From contig JALHQT010000001.1 of NCBI GenBank assembly GCA_022841825.1, positions 1,364,001-1,428,000 on the forward strand: DNA of 64,000 nt, written 5' to 3'. The notes beneath the pieces were generated by a model. It was not told where the DNA came from and ran no database searches. It saw nothing but the letters and a program-made list of their open reading frames with translations. Of this stretch, positions 1 through 12,100 are shown piece by piece (positions within the stretch are counted from its first letter, which is position 1; every line of letters starts with the position of its first letter). The DNA comes from Anaerolineae bacterium (GTDB lineage: Bacteria; Chloroflexota; Anaerolineae; Aggregatilineales; Phototrophicaceae). Made by a program: the position numbers and the translations under genes.

Positions 1-120
1 AACGCTTACTGACTGAAGTCGAAGGTTTCTTGGAGCAGCAGTAAAAGGTCTACCCGGGTGGACGAATTGAGGTTGGCAAGACTATGAACACTGAGCGCGC
101 ACCGCCGTAAGACAACAAAA

Positions 121-147
121 GACCCGCTGGTTGGTACTTCGCGGGTC
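121..147 (-). terminator. terminator-like hairpin ahead of the primase gene
   Basis: A 7-bp perfect stem (GACCCGC at 121-127, GCGGGTC at 141-147) has a T-rich tract only when read on the minus strand (TTTTGTTGTC follows the stem). It could stop antisense or read-through transcripts running leftward out of the window. No minus-strand gene starts nearby, so its role is uncertain. The rest of 1-287 shows nothing recognisable. Confidence 0.3.
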
Positions 148-287
148 GGCGGAACCGATATGTTGTGACTGTGGTAAGCACAATATATCACGACCCCGAT
201 CCGCATGCAACTCACTTTCGCCTTATTGTCGCGCCATTTGGCACGACCCCTCTTTGACTTTGCATGTAACGGAAACGGGGACCCATC

Positions 288-2843
288 ATGAGCATTAACC
301 TGGAGCAGATTCGCTCCGCTAATCCGATAGAAGATGTTGTGGCGTTGCGGTTTGCGCTGAAGAAAGCGGGCACGCGGTTCGTGGGCGTCGAGCATGACAG
401 CCTGGTCATCGTGCCACGCACACAGATGTACTTCTGGAACTCGAAAGACGAACAAGGGGATGTCTTCGACTTCACCGGGCGGCATCTCCTCAATCTGGTC
501 ACATGGAACCCGCGCGACCCGGCGCACTTTATGGAGGCAGTACGCTATCTTGCGCAGCGCGCGGGTATCATGATTGAGGAAGACGAAAGCTTTAAGCGGT
601 CGCATACGTGGGGGGAACGCCAGCTTGTACAACGGTTGCACGATGCGTTGCTGAACACGCGCCCGGCACTGGAGTATGTGACGAAAGTGCGCGGTTGGGC
701 GATGGAGACGGTGCGCGCTACGCGTATCGGCTTCATGCCAGCGGATAAGCGCGCCTTGGTGGCTGATTTGAACCTGCCGGACAAGTGGCGAACAGTAATC
801 CAGAGGTTCCCGACAGGCATGATCGTCTACACGCATCTCGAAGGTGGGTGTTTGACCTATCTCAGCGGTCGCTCGATTGAGAGCAAGCAGCATTACAACC
901 CCCCGCGCGAAATCATCGGCGAGCGGCAGCCCTACTACAATCATGCCTATAGCAAAGGCTGCGAGCAGGTCGTCCTTGTCGAAGGTCAGGCGGACGCGAT
1001 CACGTTTGGCGAGTGGGGCATCGCAGCAATCGCGCTCGGCGGTATGAAGGTATCGGATGACCTGCTGCGTTCGCTTAAGGGCTACAAGCGCGTTTTCGTG
1101 ACGCTCGACAACACCGACGACGCCAATGCCAAGAGCCGTGAGATCGCGCTGGCGCTGCGTGGGCAAACGTATTTGCCCAAACTGCCCAGCGGCGTTAAGG
1201 ATGCGAATGATTGGCTGGTCAATGTGCAGGCGACGGCGGATGATGCCGCTGGGCTGCTCAACCGCGCCCAGCACTGGCTCGCAGCGGAGGTATCGCGTGC
1301 GGTATTCCTTGAAGGCTTGGAACGGCAGGACGCGATCCGCGAGCTATTTGGCTACGCGGTCGGGTTGGATGACTTCGCGCTGGCGGAGTTTAAGGGACTT
1401 ATGGCGAAGATCGGCGTCAAGGTGCGGCTGTTCGCGGAGATGCTGGCTGCCGCGCGAAATGGGAAGCACGATGACGAGGATGACGACATGCCTGAAGTGT
1501 TAGACGACGATGTTCCGATCCTCTCGCCAGCCCTCGGCTTCCAGCGCGAGATGGCGCTGGTCACCGTTTCGGTGATGGAACGAACGAAGGGCAAGCGGCT
1601 CAACATCCAGCCGTATCTGGTCACCAGCACACGCGAGATGAGGCGACTGGCGGACGAGCAAATCATCACCATCAACGAGCAGGAAGTCGCGCTCAAGGTG
1701 CTGCCGGAAGGCACCGAGTTCCTGATGCGTTGGCGCTACAGCGACATCCGACGATTTCTCGATGGCGAAGTCTATGCGCCGGGCGAGGTCTTCGCGACGG
1801 TGCATGATCTGCTGACCAAGTACATCGACTTTCGCTCCGAGGTCGAGAGCCGCATCCTGACGTTGTGGACGATTGGCACCTACTTTTATACCATGTTCCC
1901 GGCGTACCCGTACCTGGCGCTGAACGGGCCGAAGAACAGCGGTAAATCGACCGTGATGCGCGTGTTGCAGCCCTTGTGCTTCAACATGGTCAGCACGTCC
2001 GACCCGACAGGTCCGTCGATGTTCCGCCTGATCCACTACACGAGCTGCACCGTCGGCATCGACGAGGCAGAACGCTATCACAACCCGAAAGACCCTGGAA
2101 TGCAGCAAATCCGGCAACTCCTGAACAGCGGCTATAAGGCAGGGATGCCCGCTATCCGACTGATCGGCGATGACATGAAACCGCAGGCATTCGATGTCTA
2201 TTCGCCGAAAATCCTGGCGGCGATTATGGGGTTGGAGGACATCCTCGCGTCGCGCTGCATCGCCATCCCGATGCGTCGGACGGACAAGAAGATGCCGTGC
2301 TTTCCGCCAGACTTTGATGGCGCGGCAATCCGCCATCAGCTCTACACACTCGCGCTGACGCACTTCGGCAAGGTCTATGCCAACTACTTCGAGCGCCCCG
2401 AACTACACAAGCTGCACAACCGCTCTGGCGAGCTGTGGTCGCCGCTGGTCGCGCTGGCGGCATTCTTCGAGGAGGTCGGCGGTGTGAGTGGGCTGCTGAG
2501 CGCGATCTCGGACGCCGCGAGTTGGGATGAGCAGATGAGTGAAGGCAAGGCATTGAGCGAGCGCGAAGAGGCGGTCTTGCAAGGGCTGGAGATCATGACG
2601 CGCGGCGAGCAAACAATGATGTGGATTAAAGCGGTTGCGCTGCGCGAGCAGGTGCGGAACCTGCTGGGCTACTCAAACGAGCAGATGGGGCACGCCCAGT
2701 GGATCGGGCATATTCTCAACCGCTTACAGCTCACCGACCGCCAGCGCCGCAAGGCATACGCGGGGGGGCAGATGTACAGCATCCCACGCGCCGACGTGAT
2801 GGACATGATGCGGCGCTATGATGTGAATGTGGTGGAGAAATAA
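288..2843 (+). CDS. primase-like TOPRIM protein fused to a helicase-type ATPase
   Basis: The protein has 851 residues. Residues about 30-70 align with the fold of a CHC2-type primase zinc finger, ending in GDVFDF, but the zinc-binding cysteines are absent. A TOPRIM domain follows, with the acidic Glu at about 232 (VLVEGQADA) and the Asp motif TLDNTDD at about 272-278. The C-terminal half carries a P-loop (GPKNSGKST, about 547) and a Walker B-like GIDEAE (about 590). This architecture is typical of primase-helicases of phages and integrative elements, where it primes and unwinds DNA for replication; that role is inferred here. The start at 288 follows a GGGGA about 6 bases upstream. It stands alone, with no operon partner, and suggests the left part belongs to a replicating or formerly replicating element. 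Confidence 0.75.
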   Translation: MSINLEQIRSANPIEDVVALRFALKKAGTRFVGVEHDSLVIVPRTQMYFWNSKDEQGDVFDFTGRHLLNLVTWNPRDPAHFMEAVRYLAQRAGIMIEEDESFKRSHTWGERQLVQRLHDALLNTRPALEYVTKVRGWAMETVRATRIGFMPADKRALVADLNLPDKWRTVIQRFPTGMIVYTHLEGGCLTYLSGRSIESKQHYNPPREIIGERQPYYNHAYSKGCEQVVLVEGQADAITFGEWGIAAIALGGMKVSDDLLRSLKGYKRVFVTLDNTDDANAKSREIALALRGQTYLPKLPSGVKDANDWLVNVQATADDAAGLLNRAQHWLAAEVSRAVFLEGLERQDAIRELFGYAVGLDDFALAEFKGLMAKIGVKVRLFAEMLAAARNGKHDDEDDDMPEVLDDDVPILSPALGFQREMALVTVSVMERTKGKRLNIQPYLVTSTREMRRLADEQIITINEQEVALKVLPEGTEFLMRWRYSDIRRFLDGEVYAPGEVFATVHDLLTKYIDFRSEVESRILTLWTIGTYFYTMFPAYPYLALNGPKNSGKSTVMRVLQPLCFNMVSTSDPTGPSMFRLIHYTSCTVGIDEAERYHNPKDPGMQQIRQLLNSGYKAGMPAIRLIGDDMKPQAFDVYSPKILAAIMGLEDILASRCIAIPMRRTDKKMPCFPPDFDGAAIRHQLYTLALTHFGKVYANYFERPELHKLHNRSGELWSPLVALAAFFEEVGGVSGLLSAISDAASWDEQMSEGKALSEREEAVLQGLEIMTRGEQTMMWIKAVALREQVRNLLGYSNEQMGHAQWIGHILNRLQLTDRQRRKAYAGGQMYSIPRADVMDMMRRYDVNVVEK

Positions 2844-3083
2844 CTGGCAAATCTGACCACTGCTGACAAAACTGACCACTGATAAGGACGGAAGTTGATG
2901 CGAAGATACGCCAGTTTCTGTTACGCCTAACGCGCTCGCCGTTATAGACAGTGTGTGACCTCGATCGGTTCAGTACCATGGTTACCAACGAGGTCCAAGA
3001 AACATAAGTTCCTCCGATTTGCGAGGCGACTACGACAACTGTTAGCACTACGTCAGCCGAAAGGTCTGTGCCCCGGAATTCAA

Positions 3084-3117
3084 TGAGAAGAGGCAGTCCC
3101 AGGACTGCCTCTTCTCA
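3084..3117. terminator. 16-bp perfect hairpin downstream of the giant minus-strand gene
   Basis: TGAGAAGAGGCAGTCC at 3084-3099 pairs perfectly with 3102-3117 across a 2-base loop. It sits 31 bases beyond the stop codon of the giant secreted protein. It lacks a clear T-tract on either strand, so it may protect a transcript 3' end or block convergent read-through from the primase gene rather than act as a classical terminator. The remainder of 2844-3147 holds only a short repeated CTGACCACTG and no gene. Confidence 0.5.
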
Positions 3118-3147
3118 GATCGGGGGAAGTTGAAGGTGCGCGACTGT

Positions 3148-6100
3148 CTAGGGCGTGGGCGCAACCTCCGGAATGGGCATTGGGGTCGGCGTTTCCGTAA
3201 GGATGGGCTGCATTGTCGGCGCAGTTGTCGCCGTTTCGGTTGGTAGTGCTATGGGTGTCTCGGTGTGGAGTGGTGTCCAGGTTGCCGTTAGCAGTTCTGG
3301 CGTAGCGGTCCCGGTTGGTAGCGGTGTATCGGTCGGGGCTGGCGTCGAGGTTGCAAACGAGCTCAGCGCTTCGGCGGCAGCAGCCGCAGCCACCAGTTCG
3401 AGGGTCAGACGGTCGAGGCGCGCGCCGTCCTCACGGGCATAGAGCACGATTTCGACATTGCCAGCGGGCAGGACGAAGGTTGTGCCGCTGCCACCGACGT
3501 AACGGTCGATGTAACCAGTGCTGACGCCGATGCCATAAGCGGTGATGGCACCGCCATTGACCTGGATGTTGAAGGAGTCGGCGTTGCTATCGGGACCGCG
3601 GACGCGACCGAGGATGCGGTAGCTGCCCGCCTGCGGGATGGAGAAGCAGAAGACCGAACGCGGTGTGGTGGCGTTGGCAGACCAGAAGGTGCCCGTGCCA
3701 TCGGCACGCCCGATATACTGCCCCGCGCTGGCAGCGGGGTCGGGGAAGACGTCCATGCCGTTGAGGCGCGTGCCTGCCTCGGCTTCCTGGGAGAGCGCGC
3801 CGCACGCCGGAACGGCTGTCGCCGTGTGGGTCGGCGTTGCCGTCGAAGTTGGCGGGATGGGTGTATCGGTGGGGGTCGGCGCTGTCGTCGTCGCCGTGGG
3901 CGTGGCGCTGGGCGTCAGGGTTGCTGGCTCCGGCGTGGCGGTCGCGGTGGGCGGTGCTGCGGTGTTGGTGGGGGTTGGCGTAACGGTGCTGCCGCCTACC
4001 AGTTCGAGGGTCAGGCGGTCGAGGCGCGCACCATCTTCACGCGCATAGAGCACGATTTCGACATTGCCAGCGGGCAGGGCGAAGGTTGTGCCGCTGCCAC
4101 CGACGTAACGGTCGATGTAGCCAGTGCTGACGCCGATGCTATAAACGGTGATGGCACCCCCATTGACCTGGATGTTGAAGGAGTCGGCGTTGCTATCGGG
4201 ACCGCGGACGCGACCGAGGATGCGGTAGCTGCCCGCCTGCGGGATGGAGAAGCAGAAGACCGAACGCGGTGTGGTGGCGTTGGCAGACCAGAAGGTGCCC
4301 GTGCCATCGGCACGCCCGATATACTGCCCCGCGCTGGCAGCGGGGTCGGGGAAGACGTCCATGCCGTTGAGGCGCGTGCCTGCCTCGGCTTCCTGGGAGA
4401 GCGCGCCGCACGCCGGAACGGCTGTCGCCGTGTGGGTCGGCGTTGCCGTCGAAGTTGGCGGGATGGGTGTATCGGTGGGGGTCGGCGCTGTCGTCGTCGC
4501 CGTGGGCGTGGCGCTGGGCGTCAGGGTTGCTGGCTCCGGCGTGGCGGTCGCGGTGGGCGGTGCTGCGGTGTTGGTGGGGGTTGGCGTAACGGTGCTGCCG
4601 CCTACCAGTTCGAGGGTCAGGCGGTCGAGGCGCGCACCATCTTCACGCGCATAGAGCACGATTTCGACATTGCCAGCGGGCAGGGCGAAGGTTGTGCCGC
4701 TGCCACCGACGTAACGGTCGATGTAGCCAGTGCTGACGCCGATGCTATAAACGGTGATGGCACCCCCATTGACCTGGATGTTGAAGGAGTCGGCGTTGCT
4801 ATCGGGACCGCGGACGCGACCGAGGATGCGATAGCTGCCCGCCTGCGGGATGGAGAAGCAGAAGACGGAGCGGGGCGTGGTGGCGTTGGCAGACCAGAAG
4901 GTGCCCGTGCCATCGGCACGCCCGACATACTGCCCAGCGCTGGCGGCGGGGTCGGTGAAGACCTCCATGCCATTGACGCGGGGGGCTGCTTCGGCTTCCT
5001 GGGTGAGCGTGCCGCACGTCGGAACGGCTGTCGCCGTGTGCGTCGGCGTTGGCGGGATGGGTGTATCGGTTGCGGTTTCTGTTGGCGTCGGCGTAACCGG
5101 GGCACCGACCAGTATGGTGATGAGCACTAAGTCGATGCTCTGATCGCCATCATCGTCGGTGACGACGAGCGTGATCTCGTGTGCCCCAAGCGGAATGACG
5201 ACCTGCGGTGACACACCACTCGCGATCTGTGTCCCCATGAGATACCAACTGTAATTGAAGATCAGCCCATCACTATCGGAGCTGCCGCTGCCGTCAAGCG
5301 TGACCAGCTCGCTGCCGTTGTTGTCGCTGTCCGTCAGGGTCTGGTCGGCACCCGCGTTGGCGACAGGCGGCTGGTTCGGCGCGGTGGTCGGCGTATTCGT
5401 CGGGGTGGCGGACGCGGTTGGCGTGTCTGTTGGTGTCGCGGTCGGCGGGACAGGCGTATTGGTTGGTGTGTCCGTCGGTGTTGCCGTACTCGTTGGAGTC
5501 GCCGTCGGCGTCGCGGTTGGCGGGACTGGCGTATTGGTTGGCGTGTCCGTTGGGGTGGCGGACGCGGTTGGCGTATTCGTTGGTGTGGCGGTCGGCGGGA
5601 CAGGCGTGTTGGTTGGCGTGTCCGTCGGCGTCGCGGTTGGCGGGACTGGCGTATTGGTTGGCGTGTTCGTCGGGGTGGCCGACGCGGTCGGCGTATCCGT
5701 CGGCGTCGCGGTAGCAGTATCCGTCGCGGTCGCGGTTGGCGTCGGAATTGCCAATGTTGCTGCGGACACCGCTGCGCTAAAACCACTGACGAGTCCGTAC
5801 GCTGGTGTGATCGTTCGCACGACAAAGTAGTAAGTCGTCTCTGGTGACAGCCCGGTCACTTCACACGTCGCGGTCAGCTTGTCTGCCGTCGCACAGCCCA
5901 GCGTATCGAAGGGACCCGTCTCGTTCAGGCTGAACCAGACTTCGTAAAAACCTCCATCGCTGGTATAGAGAATCGGGTTCCATGTGAGCGATATACTGTC
6001 GGCAGTCGTGGTATAGATAGCTAGCCCGGTCGGCGCGATGTTCTGCGTGGTATCCCATCCGGGGCTGCGGCTGTTCATGTACGCCTGAACCGCTGGGTCT

Positions 6101-9100
6101 GATGCCAGCAGCATGTTCCGGCTGACATCGAGTATCGCCAGCCCTGTCAGACCAGTGAGGCTGGGCGGAATTTCTCCTGCCAACTGATTGTTGTTCAGGT
6201 ACATCTCCTGCAAGCCTGTCAGGTTGCCGAGTTCGCCGGGGATGCTGCCTGTGATCGCGTTATACCCGATGCTCAGCACGCGCAGATTGCCGAGATTGCC
6301 AAGCTGCGGCGGGATCGTGCCGGTGAGCTGGTTCGACCATAAATACAGGTACTGCAGGCCCGTCAGGTTGCCCAATTCGCCAGGGATAGTGCCTGTGATC
6401 GCGTTATGGCCGAGGCTCAGCACGCGCAGGTTGCTAAGATTGCCAAGCTGCGGCGGAATGCTCCCGGAAAGCTGGTTCGCCCACAGATACAGGTACTGCA
6501 AATTCGATAGGTTACCCACTGATGCCGGGATCTCACCACTCAGTTGATTGAACGACAGCCACAGGTAGGTGAGCTGGGAGAGATTGCCGAGTTCAGACGG
6601 GATGGAGCCGGAAAGCTGGTTGGCTGCCAGTTCCAAGTACTGAAGTTGGGACAAATTACCAAGCGAGGTAGGTATCGTACCCGTCAGTTGATTGCTGCTT
6701 AGCAACAACCTTTGAAGCGACCCTAAGTTGCCGTACTCAGATGGAATATTTCCGCTCAGTTGGTTGTTGTACAAGCTTAGGTATTGAAGGTTGGAGAGTC
6801 CACCTAGCGTCGATGGCAGGTTTCCAGAGAGTTGGTTGCGATCAGCATACAAACCGATCAGATTTGTCAGATTACCCAACCACGATGGAATTCCGCCCGT
6901 AAGCATGTTCCCATCAACCCGGAACCAATTGAGGACAGACAGCCCACTTAAGTTCGGAATTGCTCCTGTCAACTGATTGTTATACAGGTAAATACCCCAC
7001 AGCTTTGTCAGACTATTCAACTCTGGCGGAATGCTTCCGCTGAGTTGGTTGTCACCAAGCTGCAGGACTTCCAGATTGGTTAGTGATCCTAAGCTTGCTG
7101 GAATGCTACCCGTAAGTTGGTTGCGGTCGAGATAGAGGGTAACCAGTGAAGTCAAACTACCGAAACTCGATGGAATGCTCCCACTCAATGCGTTATAGGC
7201 AAGATCTAGGTGCCTGAGATTGCCCAGACTACTTAGTTCATGTGGGATCGTCCCAGAGAGCGCGTTGAAACCGAGACTGAGTTGGAATACGTTCGTCAGG
7301 TTGCCAAACGAGGCCGGAATACTGCCGGTCAGTTGATTCTGCCACAGGTTGAGGTAGTTAAGCTGTGTCAGATTACCCAGGGATGCAGGTATGGCACCCG
7401 ATAGCTGATTACGGCTCAGGTCGAGAACCTGAAGTTGGAGCAGATTACCCAGTTCAGTCGGGATTCCACCTGTGAGTTGGTTACCATTGAGTGCAATGTA
7501 ACTGAGCTGTGTCAGATTGCCCAACGCGGGTGGGATCGTCCCGCTCAAACCGTTGTTGGGAAGGTAAAGGTTAACGACATGACCATTGCTGCAATAGACG
7601 CCGTACCACGTACATGGGTCAGCCGCCGTCATCCAGCCCGTATTGTTGATCCAGCTCGCGCCATTCGTACTGTTGTAGAGCGCTTCGAGAGCAGCGCGTT
7701 CGGCGGGAGGAATCGAACCGCTGGTCGGGGTGTTCGTTGGCGTGGCGGTTGGCGGCTCCGGTGTATTGGTGGGCGTGTTTGTAGACGTCGGCGTCGCGGT
7801 TGAAGTAGTGTCAACCACGGTCAACGTAACATCGGTCGGATTGTATATCACCTGGAACCGTCGTCCATCCCCTATATCCAATCCACTAATCGAGGAAAAC
7901 TGTCCGCCATGCGACGCGAACGTCATAATCTTGAAAGTGTCACCGATGTTCGGCATGAAGCCATTGATCAAGCTGATGGTGATCTCGCCATCGAGTGTTG
8001 CGCCACCAGTTACAGCAAATTGGTCATGCCCTGTACCCGTCGTCAGACCACCAATCTCGATACTCAACCCACCTATGCTTGTCTGCACATATGAACCCCA
8101 AATCGAGAGACTGCCAGGAGATGTACCAGGAGTTATAATACCGCTGTTGGTAATGTCTCCTGACACAATCTTGTTGCCAGACAGCGTGCCACCTTCGATG
8201 TTTAGCGGTTGACTGAAGCTTAGTCCGCCGCTGATAGAACCTGCCATCTGCCTGAACTGTCCCGCAAAGTGGAATACTCCTCCAAGTGACTCCACAACGC
8301 CTGTATTGTGGAAAGTAATTCCTATATCAAAGGAAGTATAAGACGTATAGACGTCGTTAAAGGGTTTGCGCCAAAGCCCAGCATTATGAATGCTTCCTAC
8401 CATCCCTGGACCGCCGAAACCACAATCTGAGAGGACATCAACAACACCACTCGATAGGTTGCTTATCGTCGCATTCTGATCTATTCGGATGTGTCCGCCC
8501 GTACAGGCAATTGTGCCTGCATTCTCCAACACATGCCTACTTGTCAATGTTTTGTCACTCGTCCCGCTAATCGAGAGTGTCGCATTCGCTGCAATGTGCG
8601 TTATACCAGTACCACTAAGCGTCCCGCCTATCCAGTTCAATGCGCCATTAATATTCAGAGTGCCTGCGATATGAAGTGACTGCATCGTACTTGGTAGTGT
8701 GTAGCTCCCATTGATCGTCACTGTTCCAGGGATCGTGACAGTGCCTCTATCTTGGTTGATGTTCCCCTGGATGGTGCTCGTACCGTTGAATATTGAGGTA
8801 TCGCCCAACCAAAATACGCCACCGCCACTGACAGTAATTTGTGTCCCATCGTTGACTGTCAAGCCTGACCATCGAAGTTCTGCGTCTTGCTCAATGCTGA
8901 ACAATGCCGATCCGCTGGTACTGCCGTTGGTTATGTTAAGTACTCCTGTCAGTATCGCGATGGTACCCGTGTTATTGAAGGCGATGCCTGAGGCAAAGTT
9001 TGTGTAACCGCCGACAACCGACTTACGCCACATACCCGCATTGTTGATGGTTCCGTTTCCGGTGATGGCTCCATCTGTCTGAATGTCAAAGACGCCACCC

Positions 9101-12100
9101 GCCAGGTTGTTAATCGTTAAGCCCTCGTGCATAGCGATCATACGATTTGCCCATACGACTCTCCCTGCGTTTTCCAATACCTGCCCCTCGCCCAAGAAGA
9201 CATGATCGTAAGTCCTGTTGAGGATAAAGGTCCCGTTTGGAGCAATACGAGTTGTACCGTTTCGCCAGTCTTGTCCTGTCCATGTCACTTGTGTATCTAA
9301 TACTAGCGTTCCAGAAACGTACACATCACCAGTGATGATTACATCACCGCCATTTTGACCAATGTTTCCACGTATTGTGCTGAGTCCATTAAAGTGTGTT
9401 TCGCCACTTAGGTAAACTGAGCCACGACCATCTATCGTTACCTCAGCTCCGTTATTGGTTGTAAATTGCTGCCATCTCAACGTCGCTTCTTGTCCAATGA
9501 AAAGCGAACTTGCGCTACTGTTACTGCCGCGCTCCAGATCCAATGTGCCAACCAGTACCTCAATAGAACCGTTGTTATTGAAAGCAACGCGGGTTTGAGT
9601 GGACGCTAGACTTGTTGAGCTACCAACTGACTTGCGCCAAGTACCAGAGTTGTTGATGACACCACGTGCATTTATGTCGTCTATGATGTCATCATCCGTC
9701 TGTATATCGAATACCGCATTTGTCAGGTTGTTTATCACTGCCTGCTGGGAAATGCCGATGTTTCCACCGGTCCAGACAATTGTCCCTCTATTGTCCAAAA
9801 CATGGCCACCGGTCAAGGTTTTGTGTTCTGTGCCGCTGATCGACAAGGTCGATACCACATTTGTTATTCCGCTTCCGGAGAACGTCCCACCAGTCCACGT
9901 AGATGGACCTGTCAATGCGAGGTATCCATTGACTCTCAGTACCCCACCAGTCAAGTGGAGTCCTCCGCTTGTATACGATTGTCCGCCCACCCGCAGACTT
10001 CCGCTTGCGATAGTGAGAGCTTCCTGACTTCTCAGCTCCGCAATCGTTGACGTTAATCCCGAGTAGAGAATCGATGCGTCTCCAGTCACATTGATAATGA
10101 CACGATCCTGGGATTCAGGTATGCGTCCTCCGGTCCAGTTGAGAGGGTTGCTCCAGAGATTGTCTCCACCCAGACCAGTCCACTCTATAGTCGGGTTGCT
10201 ATCCGGCACAAAGACTGCTGTTAAGGTAGCGGCACTGGTTACGGTGTAACCCCGCGCGGCACCAGCTGTTGGATCGTCAAGCCAATGGGAGAATTGCCAA
10301 CCTGCGTCAGGGATCGCCATGAGCGTGATGGTGGTACCAGGGCGGAACTCACGTAGGTTACATCCTGCCGTCGAAGAGGGGAATGAGCCTACTGAGCCGC
10401 CACCGGTTGCAACTAACGTTAGAGACATGCAAGGTGGGGGATCACCGAGGGAGAGGACTCCGTACCCAAAATCATAGTCGGGATCGGTTTGCTGCCGTTG
10501 CTCAAGGTAACGCTGAATGTCATCAGGCGTATAACTCGAATTCGTGGAGGCGACGAGAGCAGCAGCCCCTGCTACGTGAGGCGCTGCCGCTGAGGTTCCT
10601 GAAAATCGACCGACACCATCTCTTGTCCAAACAAGAACATTTGCAAAGGCTGCTAATCGGGGTTGCTGATGTCCGCCATCACGCGACCCGCCTGGTCCAT
10701 ATGTTGGTCCTCGTGAACTGTATAGTGCTAGGTCAAGATTCTGTAGTACATCTACTCCAGCAACAGACATTGCATTAGGTGAACTGCTAAATGCTGCAAG
10801 ACTTCTATCTGCAACCATTATCGAAGGGTCTGTGAAATCACTCCCGTCCCATTCTAACCCATATATCAGCAGACTTAGAAATCGCGATGATTCACTTGGT
10901 TCATAGTGACGTCTAATACTAAGCGCGTACGTCCCATTACTCAGCGTCCCAACTAGCCCATGGTTTAAGTATTCAACTGGAAGAGCCCTTCCGGCATGCT
11001 GCGGAACGTCCTGGTAAGCGTACAGCTGCCAACCTAGAATCGTGAATTGATAGAGTTCAATACTATAATCGCTGCCAAGTACATTAGCAGTCCCATCGCT
11101 ATTCCAGTCATTCCACCGTAATACAGCCTCTAAACAGCGGGTCTCACCTGGTTCAATGCGAAACACTAATCGATCGACAGTCGAAGAGAATTCGATTAGT
11201 CCGTCACCGTTATCATCGGTTGCACCTCCATCCCAGTGAAGATGTCTGTAGTTGCCAGCAGCCTGGATGAAGAGAGCGCCACGTGCTCTGACTTCATCAA
11301 CGGCTCTGCCAACAACACCTGTGCCATCACCAGGATCATACGCATATTCGTCGATGGAAGACGAAATGATTCGATTGTCATTTGCAAGCTCTACAAGAAA
11401 CGAAAAGTACTCGTCCATGCTCGCTGGCGGAGAGGTCAGAAGAAGTTGTGCTCCTGGAGCCATATCGTGGATGATCTGAGCCACGCCAGTACCGTGCGCA
11501 TTTGACTGAGGCTGGTTGCTTCCGCATTGTACGCTTTCTTCACGTGCGTTTGCGGTAAGTAGGTTTCTTGGAAGTTCGCCAGCCGATTGGGCTTCTCTCC
11601 AACCTGCGAATGTATCCATTACTGCTACTTGCACCGTGGAGCCATCGAGACTTGCAGCATGCCATTCACTTGCGTTGCTCAGGGCAACTCCTTCCGACTC
11701 TATTGGTGTGACTATGGACTGATTTGAAGAATTCAATGTAGGTTCCGAAGCAAGATGGGGTCTTGCAGGAGCGGCTATGAGACTTACACCAGAAAAGCTG
11801 GATACTTCTCTTAGCCTAGCTAACGGTACCCATGCACCTATCTGTGTCCAATATTGCACAGCCACTGAACCTCCTATGGACACAATACGCTCTGCAATTT
11901 CGTTCGCTGCTTGCTCGCTGCTTGCGAAGATAGTTACTCGAACCTTGTCTGCCAAAACGGCAAGACCAGCATCCTGGGCGATCCCCTCTGTATTTGCGCG
12001 TCTTTCCTGTGACGCTGCATACAAAAGTCTAAGTTCAGTCGTTACATTGGGTAATTCGGTAATTGGATCTGAAATTCCACTAAGCTGAGTGAATAGACCA

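Noticed and set aside
6-1274. 422-codon minus-strand open frame opposite the primase gene
   Set aside because: It lies antisense to a gene with clear TOPRIM and P-loop motifs, its protein is rich in Arg/His with no domain, and it is explained by the GC-rich third positions of the real gene.
3826-5130. 434-codon plus-strand frame across the 606-bp repeats
   Set aside because: It is a Gly/Arg-rich antisense shadow of the repeated CBM-like domains and linkers of the giant gene.
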